Assembly (NCBI RefSeq): GCF_004016525.1 | Contig: NZ_SACJ01000005.1 | Location: 62,001-126,000 of the forward strand | Direction of reading: 5' to 3' | DNA from: Flavobacterium sufflavum | Lineage (GTDB): Bacteria > Bacteroidota > Bacteroidia > Flavobacteriales > Flavobacteriaceae | Length of the DNA stretch: 64,000 nucleotides | Shown: one piece after another, positions 7,742 to 16,724 of the stretch | Layout: every line of letters begins with the position of its first letter | Position numbering within the stretch: position 1 is the stretch's first letter | Made by a program: the position numbers and the translations under genes | The notes under the pieces: model-generated | What the model saw: only the letters and a program-made list of their open reading frames with translations | Told to the model about the DNA's origin: nothing | Databases searched by the model: none

Positions 7742-8950
7742 TTAATTTAAAATTTTTTCGATGGCTTTGTTAATCTGTATTAAATCATATTCTACGCTAT
7801 GATAATGGCTTTTTCGATAATCGATAATAAGTTGCACCAGATTTTTAATGTCCTCTCTGTTTTTTCCGGATTTGTGATGCAGTTTGTTTATGAACTCTTC
7901 GTTAAGTTTTGTTGTGTCCAGCAAGTATTCGTTGCGGATTTTTTCCAGAAAGTAAATGATTTTTTTATCAATTATACTGTTGTGATCGCCTTCCTGATAA
8001 TATAAATTACCAATTGTTTTAGTGAAATCAACGGTTAAATTAGATAAAGGTTGGATTATGGGAACAACGCGTTGTTTTCGTTTGGCATTAAAAAGTATAA
8101 AAATCAATGTGCCAATTAAAAAGAAATACCAGGCCCATTTTAAGGCAGGCTGTCCCAGAATATAACGCAACGGTGAATTGGAAATGTTTTCATTGTTTCG
8201 GGGTTTCATATACCAAAAAACAGCTCCTTTAGGAATATAGGATAAAATCTTTTCAGCATATTGCTGATGATTGGCTTTTAACAAATGAAAATTGGTAAAA
8301 ACAGCAGGTTGGGTATGCAAATAGAAATAGCCGTTTGAATAAGGGACTTTTATAAAATTGATTCTGTCTGTATTGGTTTTATTGCCTTGGTAGCCCAGGA
8401 TGGTAGTTGTTAATGTATCTATTTTGGAGAAATAATAATCGCCCATTCCTTCGACAAAATTATATTTTTGCGTCCCAAGATTTTTATTGGCAAGCCAAAT
8501 CGAACTGTTGTTAGAATAGTTAAAATCAGTACGGTAATCTAATTTTAAACTGTCTAATAAAGATTGCGGAAATGTTTTCATACTTAAAAAAGCAGTATTT
8601 CCGTGGGAAACAAAATATAAAATCTCTTTTATGGATTCATCATCGATTGCCGCAAATTCAGAAATGTTTAAAAGGGTTCCTTTTACTGTATAGGTATTTG
8701 ACGAAGGATTTGGATTGTATTTTGAATTTAAAAACTCATAAGGTGTAACAGTAGCTAAGCGTTCTATCTTTTGATTTTTAAAAATTCCGCCTATTTCTTT
8801 GTCAAAAACATAAAGTCCAAAAGGGATTTTGTCATTCACAGAATAGCTTGGATTCCAATCGATAGGTTTTGGACGATTGTAATCGGTTATTAGTATCAAT
8901 GCAAACACCAACACTAAAAAGGCAATGTATATTTTAATAGTTCTATTCAT
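7742..8950 (-). CDS. DUF4350 domain membrane protein
   Basis: I use the ATG ending at 8950, giving 402 residues (MNRTIKIYIAF); a TTG two codons earlier is less likely. One N-terminal membrane segment (residues 4-21) precedes a long extracytoplasmic DUF4350 domain with IKEILYFVSHGNTAFLSMK, then a second membrane segment (about residues 275-292) and a cytoplasmic tail ending in IDYRKSHYHSVEYDLIQINKAI. The start overlaps the stop of the DUF4129 gene by 8 nt. DUF4350 resembles GATase-like/ThuA-like folds, but no catalytic triad is evident. It probably acts in the same membrane complex as MoxR and DUF58. Confidence 0.85.
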   Translation of the reverse strand: MNRTIKIYIAFLVLVFALILITDYNRPKPIDWNPSYSVNDKIPFGLYVFDKEIGGIFKNQKIERLATVTPYEFLNSKYNPNPSSNTYTVKGTLLNISEFAAIDDESIKEILYFVSHGNTAFLSMKTFPQSLLDSLKLDYRTDFNYSNNSSIWLANKNLGTQKYNFVEGMGDYYFSKIDTLTTTILGYQGNKTNTDRINFIKVPYSNGYFYLHTQPAVFTNFHLLKANHQQYAEKILSYIPKGAVFWYMKPRNNENISNSPLRYILGQPALKWAWYFFLIGTLIFILFNAKRKQRVVPIIQPLSNLTVDFTKTIGNLYYQEGDHNSIIDKKIIYFLEKIRNEYLLDTTKLNEEFINKLHHKSGKNREDIKNLVQLIIDYRKSHYHSVEYDLIQINKAIEKILN

Positions 8951-9704
8951 TGCCAAAAGTTTTTAATGCGTCCTTGAATCGGCTTTGAGTGTTTTGAAAA
9001 CTGTTGTCGTCCATATCGAACTCGCCATACCAAATGTAATTATACAGATACGACAAATATGTAAACTCGTCTTTGTGAGGTTTGCTTTGTAGCTCGTACA
9101 AATAATCGGTATTGGTTTTGTCAACATGCCATTCTATAAAATTATTTTCGGTCATCACTTTTAACAGCCATAAATAATAATAGCGAATACAAAGTCTTTT
9201 TTTGCCTTGTTCGAGACTTTCATGGATTAATTTTTCAAAATCAATCAGATGAATGTTTTTTTCAATATCGTGATATTCTATTCTCTTTTTGTTTGAATTG
9301 CTTCCAAAAATCCATTGTCCTTCCTTGTTGATTATCGCTTTGGTGATGAGGTAAATTACCAATAGGATTATCAAAACACCTAAAATTTTGATGACAAGAA
9401 TTGAAGTTTTGAGATTGCCTAATTTGAAAAAATTAATAAGCAAATTAACAACCCATTCTTTAAAACGATCCCAGGCGTTTTTTTCAGCGGGCTGGTATTC
9501 ATAGATAAAATCGGAATCAGAATATTTTTGTTTGTAATTTTTAGAAAAGCTTTTTAATGCAATAGAATCGGCATCTACAATGATATCTTTTTCTTGAAAT
9601 TTGCTTATACTTACAGCTTCTTTTTTGGCTACAGCCAATGAGTCCTGAGCATTTGTAGTGCTCAGAAAAAAGAGAAAAGATATGACGATGAAAATTTTAT
9701 TCAT
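8943..9704 (-). CDS. DUF4129-type membrane protein with signal peptide
   Basis: The 253-residue protein opens with a clear signal peptide (MNKIFIVISFLFFLSTTNAQ), has a charged region and a membrane segment near residues 100-124, and then a cytoplasmic domain. The latter has ESLEQGKKRLCIRYYYLWLLKVM and FTYLSYLYNYIWYGEFDM, typical of DUF4129, which resembles a cytoplasmic protease-associated helical domain. Function is unknown. It overlaps both neighbours by 8 nt, so translation of the operon is coupled. Confidence 0.82.
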   Translation of the reverse strand: MNKIFIVISFLFFLSTTNAQDSLAVAKKEAVSISKFQEKDIIVDADSIALKSFSKNYKQKYSDSDFIYEYQPAEKNAWDRFKEWVVNLLINFFKLGNLKTSILVIKILGVLIILLVIYLITKAIINKEGQWIFGSNSNKKRIEYHDIEKNIHLIDFEKLIHESLEQGKKRLCIRYYYLWLLKVMTENNFIEWHVDKTNTDYLYELQSKPHKDEFTYLSYLYNYIWYGEFDMDDNSFQNTQSRFKDALKTFGNE

Positions 9705-10635
9705 TGTCCATTCCTATTAAATCGATTTGACTTTCTGAGCTGTTATTTTCGGTTTCTTCTCTCAAACTGTAATAGATGATTCCCTGATTTACAATAATCA
9801 AATTGTTGAATAGCGCACCCATTAGAATTGCAAAAATGAAAATAAAGCTGATGAAAAAGCCGATATTTTTAGTGGCATCTGGTGTTCCTAAATTAGTAGA
9901 AGTAAGAAACAGCGCTGTACCAAAGAAATATGGTATCATCGTAATGATTGTTTGGATAAACTGTATAAGAATCAGAATGATGAATGAGGCTCCCACAACA
10001 GCCCAAAATTGTTGTTTAAGCAATGAATATCCTTTTTTTAGTGAAGCGAAAAAACGCAATTCTTCGGTAAGATAGGTATAGAAACTTAAGTTTAGCCATG
10101 TGAGAAAGGCCGGTGCAGTAATCATTAGCATCGGTATTCCAATGATAATGATACAGAGCAAAAACAGTAATGTAAAAACAACCATCATTATCGGCATGAG
10201 GATAAAAATAAATCCGATGGAGAATTTTATCATTTTGCTGATATTCTCTTTTAGGCTGTTTATAATTTCAGCGCTTGTGAATTCGGCTCCTTTTTTGGTG
10301 TTTAACAGTTGTAAATACAGTACCGGATAGGCTACATTAATTAAGGATATGGCAATAATCAGCAGTAGAAAAAATGAAAATGTACCGGAAAACAAGCCCA
10401 TATTATTGCTGAAATATTGGGAGAGGTAGTTTGCCTTTAGAGTGCCTGAACCCGAAAATAATACTTCAAAATAGATTTTGAAAACAAAATAAAGCAATGC
10501 ACAAAATAGAACTAATAGACCTCCATTGATAAGGAAGTAATTCCTGAAAAAGTGTTTCCCGTTAATTTTAAAAAAGCTAAAGGTGTCTGAGATGAGATCG
10601 CTAAATTCTCTCTTTTTAAAAAGTATAAACGTCAT
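9697..10635 (-). CDS. Polytopic membrane protein of the MoxR operon
   Basis: This 312-residue protein has about six membrane segments after an N-terminal amphipathic stretch (FKKREFSDLISDTFSFFKINGKHFFRNYF). Such sequences are often annotated as DUF4013/glycerophosphodiesterase-type membrane domains; I cannot assign one firmly. It overlaps the SpoIIM-like gene by 4 nt and the DUF4129 gene by 8 nt. The conserved position between SpoIIM and DUF4129 genes suggests a structural role in the same envelope system. Confidence 0.72.
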   Translation of the reverse strand: MTFILFKKREFSDLISDTFSFFKINGKHFFRNYFLINGGLLVLFCALLYFVFKIYFEVLFSGSGTLKANYLSQYFSNNMGLFSGTFSFFLLLIIAISLINVAYPVLYLQLLNTKKGAEFTSAEIINSLKENISKMIKFSIGFIFILMPIMMVVFTLLFLLCIIIIGIPMLMITAPAFLTWLNLSFYTYLTEELRFFASLKKGYSLLKQQFWAVVGASFIILILIQFIQTIITMIPYFFGTALFLTSTNLGTPDATKNIGFFISFIFIFAILMGALFNNLIIVNQGIIYYSLREETENNSSESQIDLIGMDNE

Positions 10636-11597
10636 ATTGCAGTTGTTTTTTTGTGAACAATAGATGGATAAATCAGGTAATAAAATGAAATAATTCCTAG
10701 GGTAATTAATATAATAAAACTACTCAGCCAGATAGGCATGTCTATCGAAAAACGGGTAATAAAACCTTCAAGAAATCCGGCACTGATAGTGAAAGGAAGC
10801 GTACTTAAAAATATTTTGAAACTATTTTTGAAACCCATTTTAAAGGAATTCATTCTCGAATAAGTTTTAGGGAAAAGGATTGAGGCTCCTAAAATAAAAC
10901 CGGCTGAACTTTCGATTATAATTGCAAATATCTCCATGGAACCATGAATCCAAATGCCACGGACACTTTTCCAGAATACGCCCTGTTGGTAAAAAAAATA
11001 CTGGAAAGATCCTAACATTAAAGAGTTTTGCAAAAAGATGTAAAAAGTTCCCAACCCTCCAAAAAGGCCATAAACATAACACCTTGCCCCAACATAAATA
11101 TTATTTAAAGTTATCGCAATAAAACTGCCCCAATTGCTTCCGGAACCATAAACCGCCATTGGATTTCCTTTTTTGATATTCTCCAAAGTCATATTGACAT
11201 AACCATCGCCAAGTATTAAACGGACAAAATTAGCGTCGTATTTTGCTGAAATTACTCCCATGGTAACAGTGGCAAAAAACAATACAAAGGCATACAGTAG
11301 GTAAGGTTTGTATTCATAAACCAGTAAAGGTACTTCGGTTTTAAAGAATTCCAGAATTCTGTTTTTGTCTTCTCTTTTGGTTTTGTAAATTTTCTGATAG
11401 CTCAAGGAAGCCAGATGATTCAGGTAAACAACGGTTTTGCTTTTTGGGTAATATGTGCGGGCGTAAGATAAATCATTCATTAATTGAATGTATAAATTAG
11501 CTAAATCATCAGTATTTTTTTTAGCTTTACCAAAAATAGCCAGTTCGAATTCCAGCCATTTTTCTTTATTTTGTTTTATGAATGCAATTTCTCTCAT
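10632..11597 (-). CDS. Stage II sporulation protein M-like (SpoIIM/DUF95) membrane protein
   Basis: This 321-residue membrane protein begins with a soluble helical region (MREIAFIKQNKEKWLEFELAIF) and then has about six membrane segments. The motif region WIHGSMEIFAIIIESSAGFILG is typical of SpoIIM/DUF95 proteins. In Bacillus SpoIIM acts in peptidoglycan remodelling during engulfment; in non-sporulating Bacteroidota the role is unknown. It is the first gene of the minus-strand operon, and its ATG is only 20 bp from the divergent RDD gene. Confidence 0.88.
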   Translation of the reverse strand: MREIAFIKQNKEKWLEFELAIFGKAKKNTDDLANLYIQLMNDLSYARTYYPKSKTVVYLNHLASLSYQKIYKTKREDKNRILEFFKTEVPLLVYEYKPYLLYAFVLFFATVTMGVISAKYDANFVRLILGDGYVNMTLENIKKGNPMAVYGSGSNWGSFIAITLNNIYVGARCYVYGLFGGLGTFYIFLQNSLMLGSFQYFFYQQGVFWKSVRGIWIHGSMEIFAIIIESSAGFILGASILFPKTYSRMNSFKMGFKNSFKIFLSTLPFTISAGFLEGFITRFSIDMPIWLSSFIILITLGIISFYYLIYPSIVHKKTTAI

Positions 11598-11617
11598 TGT
11601 TTGCTAAAATATAAAAT

Positions 11618-12361
11618 ATGTCAGAATTATCTATAAATACAACACAAAATGTTCTCATAAATTTTAAAACGGCTTCGGTAGGAGAGCGGGTACAATCTTA
11701 TTTTATTGATTTGCTCATTAAAATAGCTTATGGCATCACTGTTTATGTAGTCTTTTTTTATGGTTTGGGATTCAGTAGGTTGTTAGGGGTTTTAGATCCC
11801 TGGTCTCGTATGGCGCTTATTTTTCTGTTTTATTTTCCAATAGTTATTTATTCCATGACCTTAGAAGCGTTATTTGAAGGGCAAACTCTGGGAAAAAAAA
11901 TAGTGAAGATAAAAGTAGTCAAGGTCGAAGGATATCAGGCTGGTTTTGGTGATTATTTGATGCGCTGGTTTTTTCGGCTGATAGATATTTCTATTTTTAG
12001 TGGCGTTTTTGCTTTTATAACTATAGTTTCCAGTAAAAAGAACCAACGGCTAGGCGATATGGTGGCCGGGACTGCGGTTATTTCTTTGAAAAATAAGATA
12101 AATATAAGTCATACCATTTTGGAAGAAATAGGTAATGAATACCAGCCCAAATATCCTTTGGTGATTAAATTTTCGGATAATGATATGCGTATCATTAAAG
12201 AAAATTTTCAAAGAGCTGAAGCGATAAATGATTATGAGACGATAAGTAAATTAGCGGCAAAAATTGAAAGCTTTTCAGGGATTAAAAATGAATGTGAAGG
12301 CAAGATAGCATTTATTAAGACCATTCTAAAAGACTACAATTATTACACTCAAAATATGTAA
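11618..12361 (+). CDS. RDD family membrane protein
   Basis: The 247-residue protein has the RDD core: GERVQSYFIDLLIKIAYG, then EGQTLGKKIVKIKVV and LRWFFRLIDI-type sequence, then KKNQRLGDMVAGTAVI, with three membrane segments in the first 145 residues. The last 90 residues form a soluble helical tail (NDYETISKLAAKIESFSG). RDD proteins are linked to ion or small-molecule transport but mostly uncharacterised. It is read divergently from the SpoIIM gene with a 20-bp gap, and this pairing is conserved in Bacteroidota. A strong terminator follows immediately. Confidence 0.92.
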   Translation: MSELSINTTQNVLINFKTASVGERVQSYFIDLLIKIAYGITVYVVFFYGLGFSRLLGVLDPWSRMALIFLFYFPIVIYSMTLEALFEGQTLGKKIVKIKVVKVEGYQAGFGDYLMRWFFRLIDISIFSGVFAFITIVSSKKNQRLGDMVAGTAVISLKNKINISHTILEEIGNEYQPKYPLVIKFSDNDMRIIKENFQRAEAINDYETISKLAAKIESFSGIKNECEGKIAFIKTILKDYNYYTQNM

Positions 12362-12366
12362 AAAAT

Positions 12367-12394
12367 AAAACCGAAGCATTTCTACTTCGGTTTT
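12367..12394. terminator. Bidirectional terminator between RDD gene and M3 peptidase gene
   Basis: AAAACCGAAG and CTTCGGTTTT form a perfect 10-bp stem with an 8-nt loop and a T-run on each strand. It separates two convergent genes. Confidence 0.88.
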
Positions 12395-12427
12395 TATCTG
12401 TATTCTAAAATCTGTATACTGAAATCT

Positions 12428-14455
12428 TTATATCAATCCCGCTCTTTTTAACAAAGCCTCAGGTTTTGGTTCCTGACCTCTAAAGCGTTTGTATAAAGTC
12501 ATCGGGTTTTCGGTACCACCTTTTGAAAGTACATTGTCTTTGAATTTGGTAGCTACTTCTTTGTTGAAAATGCCATTTTCTTTGAAATATTCAAAAGCGT
12601 CAGCATCCAAAACTTCAGCCCATTTATAGCTGTAATATCCTGATGAATAACCGCCTTGGAAAATATGTGAAAAGGCAGTACTCATAGCGTTTTCTTTTAC
12701 ATCCGGATACAATTGCGTATTGGCAAATTGTTCCGTTTCAAAAGCTTTTAAATCGGTAATATTCGTTGGATCTTGTCCGTGCCAAGCCATGTCTAATAAT
12801 CCAAAACTCAATTGGCGTAACGTTGCTAAACCTTCCTGAAAACTGGCACTTTCTTTAATTTTTTCTACATATTCCATCGGAATAACTTCTCCTGTTTGGT
12901 AATGTGTTGCAAATAAAGCTAAGGCTTCCGGTTCGTAACACCAGTTTTCCATCACCTGACTTGGTAATTCTACAAAGTCCCAGAATACCGAAGTTCCGGA
13001 TAAACTTGGATAAGTTGTGTTTGCTAACATTCCGTGTAAGCCGTGACCAAATTCGTGAAATAAAGTCGTTACTTCATTAAAAGTCAATAATGACGGTTTG
13101 GTTTCAGTAGGTTTTGTAAAGTTACAAACGTTCGAAATATGCGGTCTTTCGTTCACGCCGTCTTTTACATATTGTGATTTGAATGAAGTCATCCAAGCAC
13201 CATTTCGTTTTCCTTTTCTCGGGAAAAAGTCGGCGTAGAATATGGAGACCAAATTGTTGTTTTCGTCTCTAACTTCATAAGTCATCACTTCGTCGTGGTA
13301 TTTGTCAATGTCAAATACTTCGGTGAAAGTGAGTCCGTATAATTTTCCGGCGATTACAAAAGCACCATTCAATACTTTTTCTAACTGAAAATAAGGTTTT
13401 AATTTTTCGTCGTCTAAATTAAAAAGCTGTTGTTTTAATTTCTCCGAATAGTAAGCCCCATCCCATTTTTCCAATTGCTCGATACCGTCTAATTTTTTTG
13501 CGAATTCAGTTAGTTGAGCAAATTCTTTCTGGGCAGCAGGTTTGGCTTTCGCCAATAAATCATTTTCAAAAGCCATTACTTTTTCAGGACTTTCAGCCAT
13601 GCGTTCTTCTAAAACAAAATGAGCGTGGGTTTGATAGCCTAATAAATTGGCTCTCTTGTGACGAAGTTTTGCAATTTTTAAAACGATTTCCTGATTGTCA
13701 AATTCATTGTTTTGAAAACTTCTTGCGCCAAAAGCAATTGCTAGTTTTTTACGCAATTCGCGATTGTAAGCATACGTCATAAACGGAAGGTAACTAGGAT
13801 GATCTAAGGTAAAAATCCAACCTTCTTTTTCTTCGCTTTTCGCCAAAGAACGTGCTGCTTCGATAGTGCCTTCTGGCAAACCGGCTAAGTCTTTTTCATC
13901 GGTTAGGTGTAGTTGAAAAGCGTTGGTTTCCGCCAAGACATTTTCGCCAAATTGTAAACTTAATTTCGATAATTCTTTATCAATTTCACGTAATTCACTT
14001 TTCTTTTCTTCAGATAAATTCGCTCCGTTTCTGGAAAAACTCTTGTATTTTTTGTCTAAAAGTGTAGCCTGTTCTGTGTTCAAATTCAACGTGTCTTTTT
14101 GTTCGTAAACTGCTTTTACACGTGCGAACAAATCAGCGTTTAGCGTAATGTCGTTCCCGAATTCAGACAACAAAGGCGAAACTTCCTGCGCAATTTTTTG
14201 CATTTCGTCACTGGTTTCAGCCGAATTTAAATTGAAGAAAATACTCGAAATTCTATCGAGAATAGCTCCCGAATAATCCATCGCTTCGATAGTGTTTGCA
14301 AAAGTGGATGCTTCAGGATTAGTTACAATCGCATCGATTTCGGCTTTCGCCAAAGCAATTCCTTCCTGGAAAGCAGGAAAATAATCTTCATTTTTTATTT
14401 GCGAAAAAGGAGCTGTATTGTGTTTGGTATCGAAATGTTTTGTTAGAATGCTCAT
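12428..14455 (-). CDS. M3 family metallopeptidase, peptidyl-dipeptidase Dcp-like
   Basis: I choose the ATG ending at 14455 (MSILTKHFDTKHNTAPF), giving 675 residues; a TTG 21 nt upstream lies inside a palindromic intergenic repeat. The zinc motif HEFGH is at residues 467-471, with the second glutamate expected about 25 residues later in FWDFVELPSQVMENW. The length and sequence such as NVCNFTKPTETKPSLLTFNEVTTLFHE match oligopeptidase A/Dcp enzymes, which cut oligopeptides or release C-terminal dipeptides. No signal peptide is visible, so it is probably cytoplasmic and used in peptide recycling. Confidence 0.95.
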   Translation of the reverse strand: MSILTKHFDTKHNTAPFSQIKNEDYFPAFQEGIALAKAEIDAIVTNPEASTFANTIEAMDYSGAILDRISSIFFNLNSAETSDEMQKIAQEVSPLLSEFGNDITLNADLFARVKAVYEQKDTLNLNTEQATLLDKKYKSFSRNGANLSEEKKSELREIDKELSKLSLQFGENVLAETNAFQLHLTDEKDLAGLPEGTIEAARSLAKSEEKEGWIFTLDHPSYLPFMTYAYNRELRKKLAIAFGARSFQNNEFDNQEIVLKIAKLRHKRANLLGYQTHAHFVLEERMAESPEKVMAFENDLLAKAKPAAQKEFAQLTEFAKKLDGIEQLEKWDGAYYSEKLKQQLFNLDDEKLKPYFQLEKVLNGAFVIAGKLYGLTFTEVFDIDKYHDEVMTYEVRDENNNLVSIFYADFFPRKGKRNGAWMTSFKSQYVKDGVNERPHISNVCNFTKPTETKPSLLTFNEVTTLFHEFGHGLHGMLANTTYPSLSGTSVFWDFVELPSQVMENWCYEPEALALFATHYQTGEVIPMEYVEKIKESASFQEGLATLRQLSFGLLDMAWHGQDPTNITDLKAFETEQFANTQLYPDVKENAMSTAFSHIFQGGYSSGYYSYKWAEVLDADAFEYFKENGIFNKEVATKFKDNVLSKGGTENPMTLYKRFRGQEPKPEALLKRAGLI

Positions 14456-14470
14456 GTGGATTGTTTTGTT

Positions 14471-14550
14471 ACGCAAAGATTCGCAAAGGGAACACGCTAA
14501 GAGACACTAAAATATTTTGTGAGTCTCTGTGTTTTCTTTGCGAATCTCCG
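14471..14550. repeat. Nested intergenic palindrome
   Basis: GATTCGCAAAG (14478-14488) pairs with CTTTGCGAATC (14536-14546). Inside it, AACAC (14491-14495) pairs with GTGTT (14529-14533), and GAGAC (14501-14505) with GTCTC (14523-14527). The 80-bp element sits between purE and the peptidase gene and is not a simple T-run terminator. Confidence 0.8.
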
Positions 14551-14560
14551 TGAAATTATT

Positions 14561-15046
14561 TTATTTTTTTAAGCTTTCAGAAGCTTTAATTACAGCTTCT
14601 TTTAAGTTTTCTTTATAGTCAATGATTTTGTTTAAAACTGCAGCATCAGCACTTCCGATGATTTGTGCCGCTAAGATTCCAGCATTTTTTGCTCCGTTTA
14701 AGGCAACAGTAGCTACAGGAACGCCGCCCGGCATTTGTAGAATAGATAAAACAGAATCCCAGCCATCAATAGAATTGCTTGATTTTACAGGAACTCCAAT
14801 TACAGGAAGCGGTGACATCGAAGCAACCATTCCAGGTAAATGAGCCGCACCTCCGGCACCGGCAATAATTACCGAAATCCCTCTTTGATGTGCATTATTA
14901 CTAAAATCGAATAATTTCTCCGGTGTTCTGTGTGCCGAAACAATATCTACTTCTGTTTCGATTCCAAATTCTTTTAATATGTTGATTGCATCCTGCATGA
15001 CTGGCATGTCAGAGATACTTCCCATGATTACGGCTACTTTGCTCAT
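14561..15046 (-). CDS. purE: N5-carboxyaminoimidazole ribonucleotide mutase
   Basis: PurE converts N5-CAIR to CAIR in de novo purine synthesis. The 161-residue protein has the class I signature: GSISDMPVM near the N-terminus, VSAHRTPEKLFDF around residues 39-51, and IAGAGGAAHLPGMVASMSPLPVIGVPVK. These supply the phosphate- and substrate-binding residues, including the serine, aspartate and histidine expected. It follows purK on the same strand after an 88-bp spacer made of an AT-rich inverted repeat, so co-transcription is likely. Confidence 0.97.
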   Translation of the reverse strand: MSKVAVIMGSISDMPVMQDAINILKEFGIETEVDIVSAHRTPEKLFDFSNNAHQRGISVIIAGAGGAAHLPGMVASMSPLPVIGVPVKSSNSIDGWDSVLSILQMPGGVPVATVALNGAKNAGILAAQIIGSADAAVLNKIIDYKENLKEAVIKASESLKK

Positions 15047-15060
15047 TTATTTTTTATTTA

Positions 15061-15134
15061 AAGATTAAATGATTGAAAGATTTAAAAATTAGTATATCAC
15101 AATCTTTAAATTTTTCAATCTTTAAATTTTTTGA
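15061..15134. repeat. AT-rich inverted repeat between purK and purE
   Basis: The spacer holds GATTGAAAGATTTAAA facing TTTAAATTTTTCAATC, with repeated AATCTTTAAATTTTT units. It has no gene. It belongs to the class of low-complexity palindromic spacers seen at several places in the window. Confidence 0.65.
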
Positions 15135-16289
15135 TTATTTTGAAATTACTCTAATCGTATTCTTTACATCCTCAGCAATTTTTCGTGCTTCGGTCATGTT
15201 CTCGTTTACAATGGTTACGTGTCCCATTTTTCTAAAAGGACGTGTTTCTTTTTTACCGTAGATGTGTGGTGTAACACCGTACCATCCTAATATTTTTTCG
15301 ATGTTTTTGTAGACTACATTTCCAGAAAAACCTTCTTCACCTACTAAATTTACCATAATTCCAGCCACTTTGCTGTCGGTATTTCCAAGAGGTAAATCTA
15401 AAATAGCACGTACATGGTTTTCAAATTGAGAGGTGTAACTCGCTTCGATAGAATAGTGTCCTGAATTGTGTGGGCGGGGAGCAACCTCGTTTACTATAAT
15501 TTGGTCGTCGTGTGTTTGGAACATTTCGACAGCCAAAAGTCCAACGTGATTGAAGTTTTGAGAAACATTCAATGCAATCGCTCTGGCTTTTTCGGCTACT
15601 TTTTCGTCTATTCGGGCAGGACAAATTACATATTCTACCTGATTAGCTTCGGGATGAAATTCCATTTCGACCACAGGATAGGTTTTGATTTCTCCCGATG
15701 GATTGCGACAAACGATAACGGCCAATTCATTTTTGAACGGAACCATTTCTTCGGCGATACATTCTACATTAGGAAGATTGTCTAAATCAGCAATTTCACG
15801 GATGATTTTTACACCATTACCGTCGTATCCAAATTCAGTGCATTTCCATACAAAAGGCATTTTTAATTTGGAATCTAAAATTTGCACTACAAGACTTTTT
15901 AAATCATTAAAGCGTTTGTAAGTTGCTGTTGGAATGCCGTGTTCGGTGTAAAAATCTTTTTGCGTTCCTTTATTTTGAATCTTTCTCAGGGTTTTTGGAG
16001 AAGGATAGATTTTTAAACCTTCGTCTTCTAGTTTTTCTAAAGCTTCTAAATTAACCAATTCGATTTCGAAAGTGAGTACGTCAACTAATTTTCCAAATTG
16101 ATAAACGGTGTCAAAATCCATTAAATCGCCTTTAAAAAATTGGTTGCAAGCCATTCGGCTGGGAGCTTCGTCGCTTGGGTCAAGAACGTAAGTTTGTATG
16201 TCGAATTTTCTAGTATCGAATAAGAGCATTTTTCCCAATTGTCCGCCTCCTAGAATTCCTAATTTAAAATCAGAAGAAAAATAATTCAT
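15135..16289 (-). CDS. purK: 5-(carboxyamino)imidazole ribonucleotide synthase
   Basis: PurK uses ATP and bicarbonate to make N5-CAIR, the substrate of PurE. The 384-residue ATP-grasp protein begins LGILGGGQLGKMLL, the family's N-terminal nucleotide-fold motif, and has the ATP-grasp region FVWKCTEFGYDGNGVKII near residues 150-167. The metal-binding segment LLAVEMFQTHDDQIIVNEVAPRPHNSGHYSIEA includes the glutamate and asparagine ligands. It lies 12 bp after a VapC-like gene on the same strand, an unusual upstream partner. Confidence 0.97.
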   Translation of the reverse strand: MNYFSSDFKLGILGGGQLGKMLLFDTRKFDIQTYVLDPSDEAPSRMACNQFFKGDLMDFDTVYQFGKLVDVLTFEIELVNLEALEKLEDEGLKIYPSPKTLRKIQNKGTQKDFYTEHGIPTATYKRFNDLKSLVVQILDSKLKMPFVWKCTEFGYDGNGVKIIREIADLDNLPNVECIAEEMVPFKNELAVIVCRNPSGEIKTYPVVEMEFHPEANQVEYVICPARIDEKVAEKARAIALNVSQNFNHVGLLAVEMFQTHDDQIIVNEVAPRPHNSGHYSIEASYTSQFENHVRAILDLPLGNTDSKVAGIMVNLVGEEGFSGNVVYKNIEKILGWYGVTPHIYGKKETRPFRKMGHVTIVNENMTEARKIAEDVKNTIRVISK

Positions 16290-16301
16290 CTTGTAAAATA
16301 A

Positions 16302-16724
16302 TTATAATATTGTTGTTTTAGTTAAAAATTCATCAGGTGTGAAAACCTTAATTTCCGAATTTTTAAAATCTTTTAAATCTCTTGTAACAATGCAGTCCAT
16401 GTTGTGAATTGATTGCGCAGCGGTAATTTGAATTGCGTCTTCAAAATCTTTATGACTCGATTTTAGACTTTTTCTAATGATATTGATATCAACAGCAATT
16501 ATTTGAATGTTTTCTAAAATTTCTTCCAAGGCCATTCTTATTTTATCTTCCGAAATAAACTTTTTTAGAAGATAATGTAAAGTTGTAATGGTATTTGAAG
16601 AAGTGTAAAGATTGATTTTGTTGTTGACTCCAAGTTTGTAAATTTCTAATGATGCTTTTACAAAAGGCTGTCTGTTTGCAAAAATGTCCATCAGGATATT
16701 ACTGTCCAGAAAAATATTTTTCAT
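16302..16724 (-). CDS. PIN-domain protein, probable VapC-type toxin
   Basis: This 140-residue protein has the PIN fold acidic residues: D7 in FLDSNILMDI, the central aspartates in KDFEDAIQ, and the late D in IVTRDLKDF. PIN toxins cut RNA using metal ions and are neutralised by the antitoxin encoded upstream. The ATG overlaps the TGA of the antitoxin gene by 4 nt, the standard coupled arrangement. purK follows after 12 bp. Confidence 0.9.
   Translation of the reverse strand: MKNIFLDSNILMDIFANRQPFVKASLEIYKLGVNNKINLYTSSNTITTLHYLLKKFISEDKIRMALEEILENIQIIAVDINIIRKSLKSSHKDFEDAIQITAAQSIHNMDCIVTRDLKDFKNSEIKVFTPDEFLTKTTIL

Noticed and set aside
14456..14476. Upstream TTG start for the M3 peptidase
   Set aside because: It lies within a palindromic repeat, and the ATG at 14455 gives the standard Dcp N-terminus.
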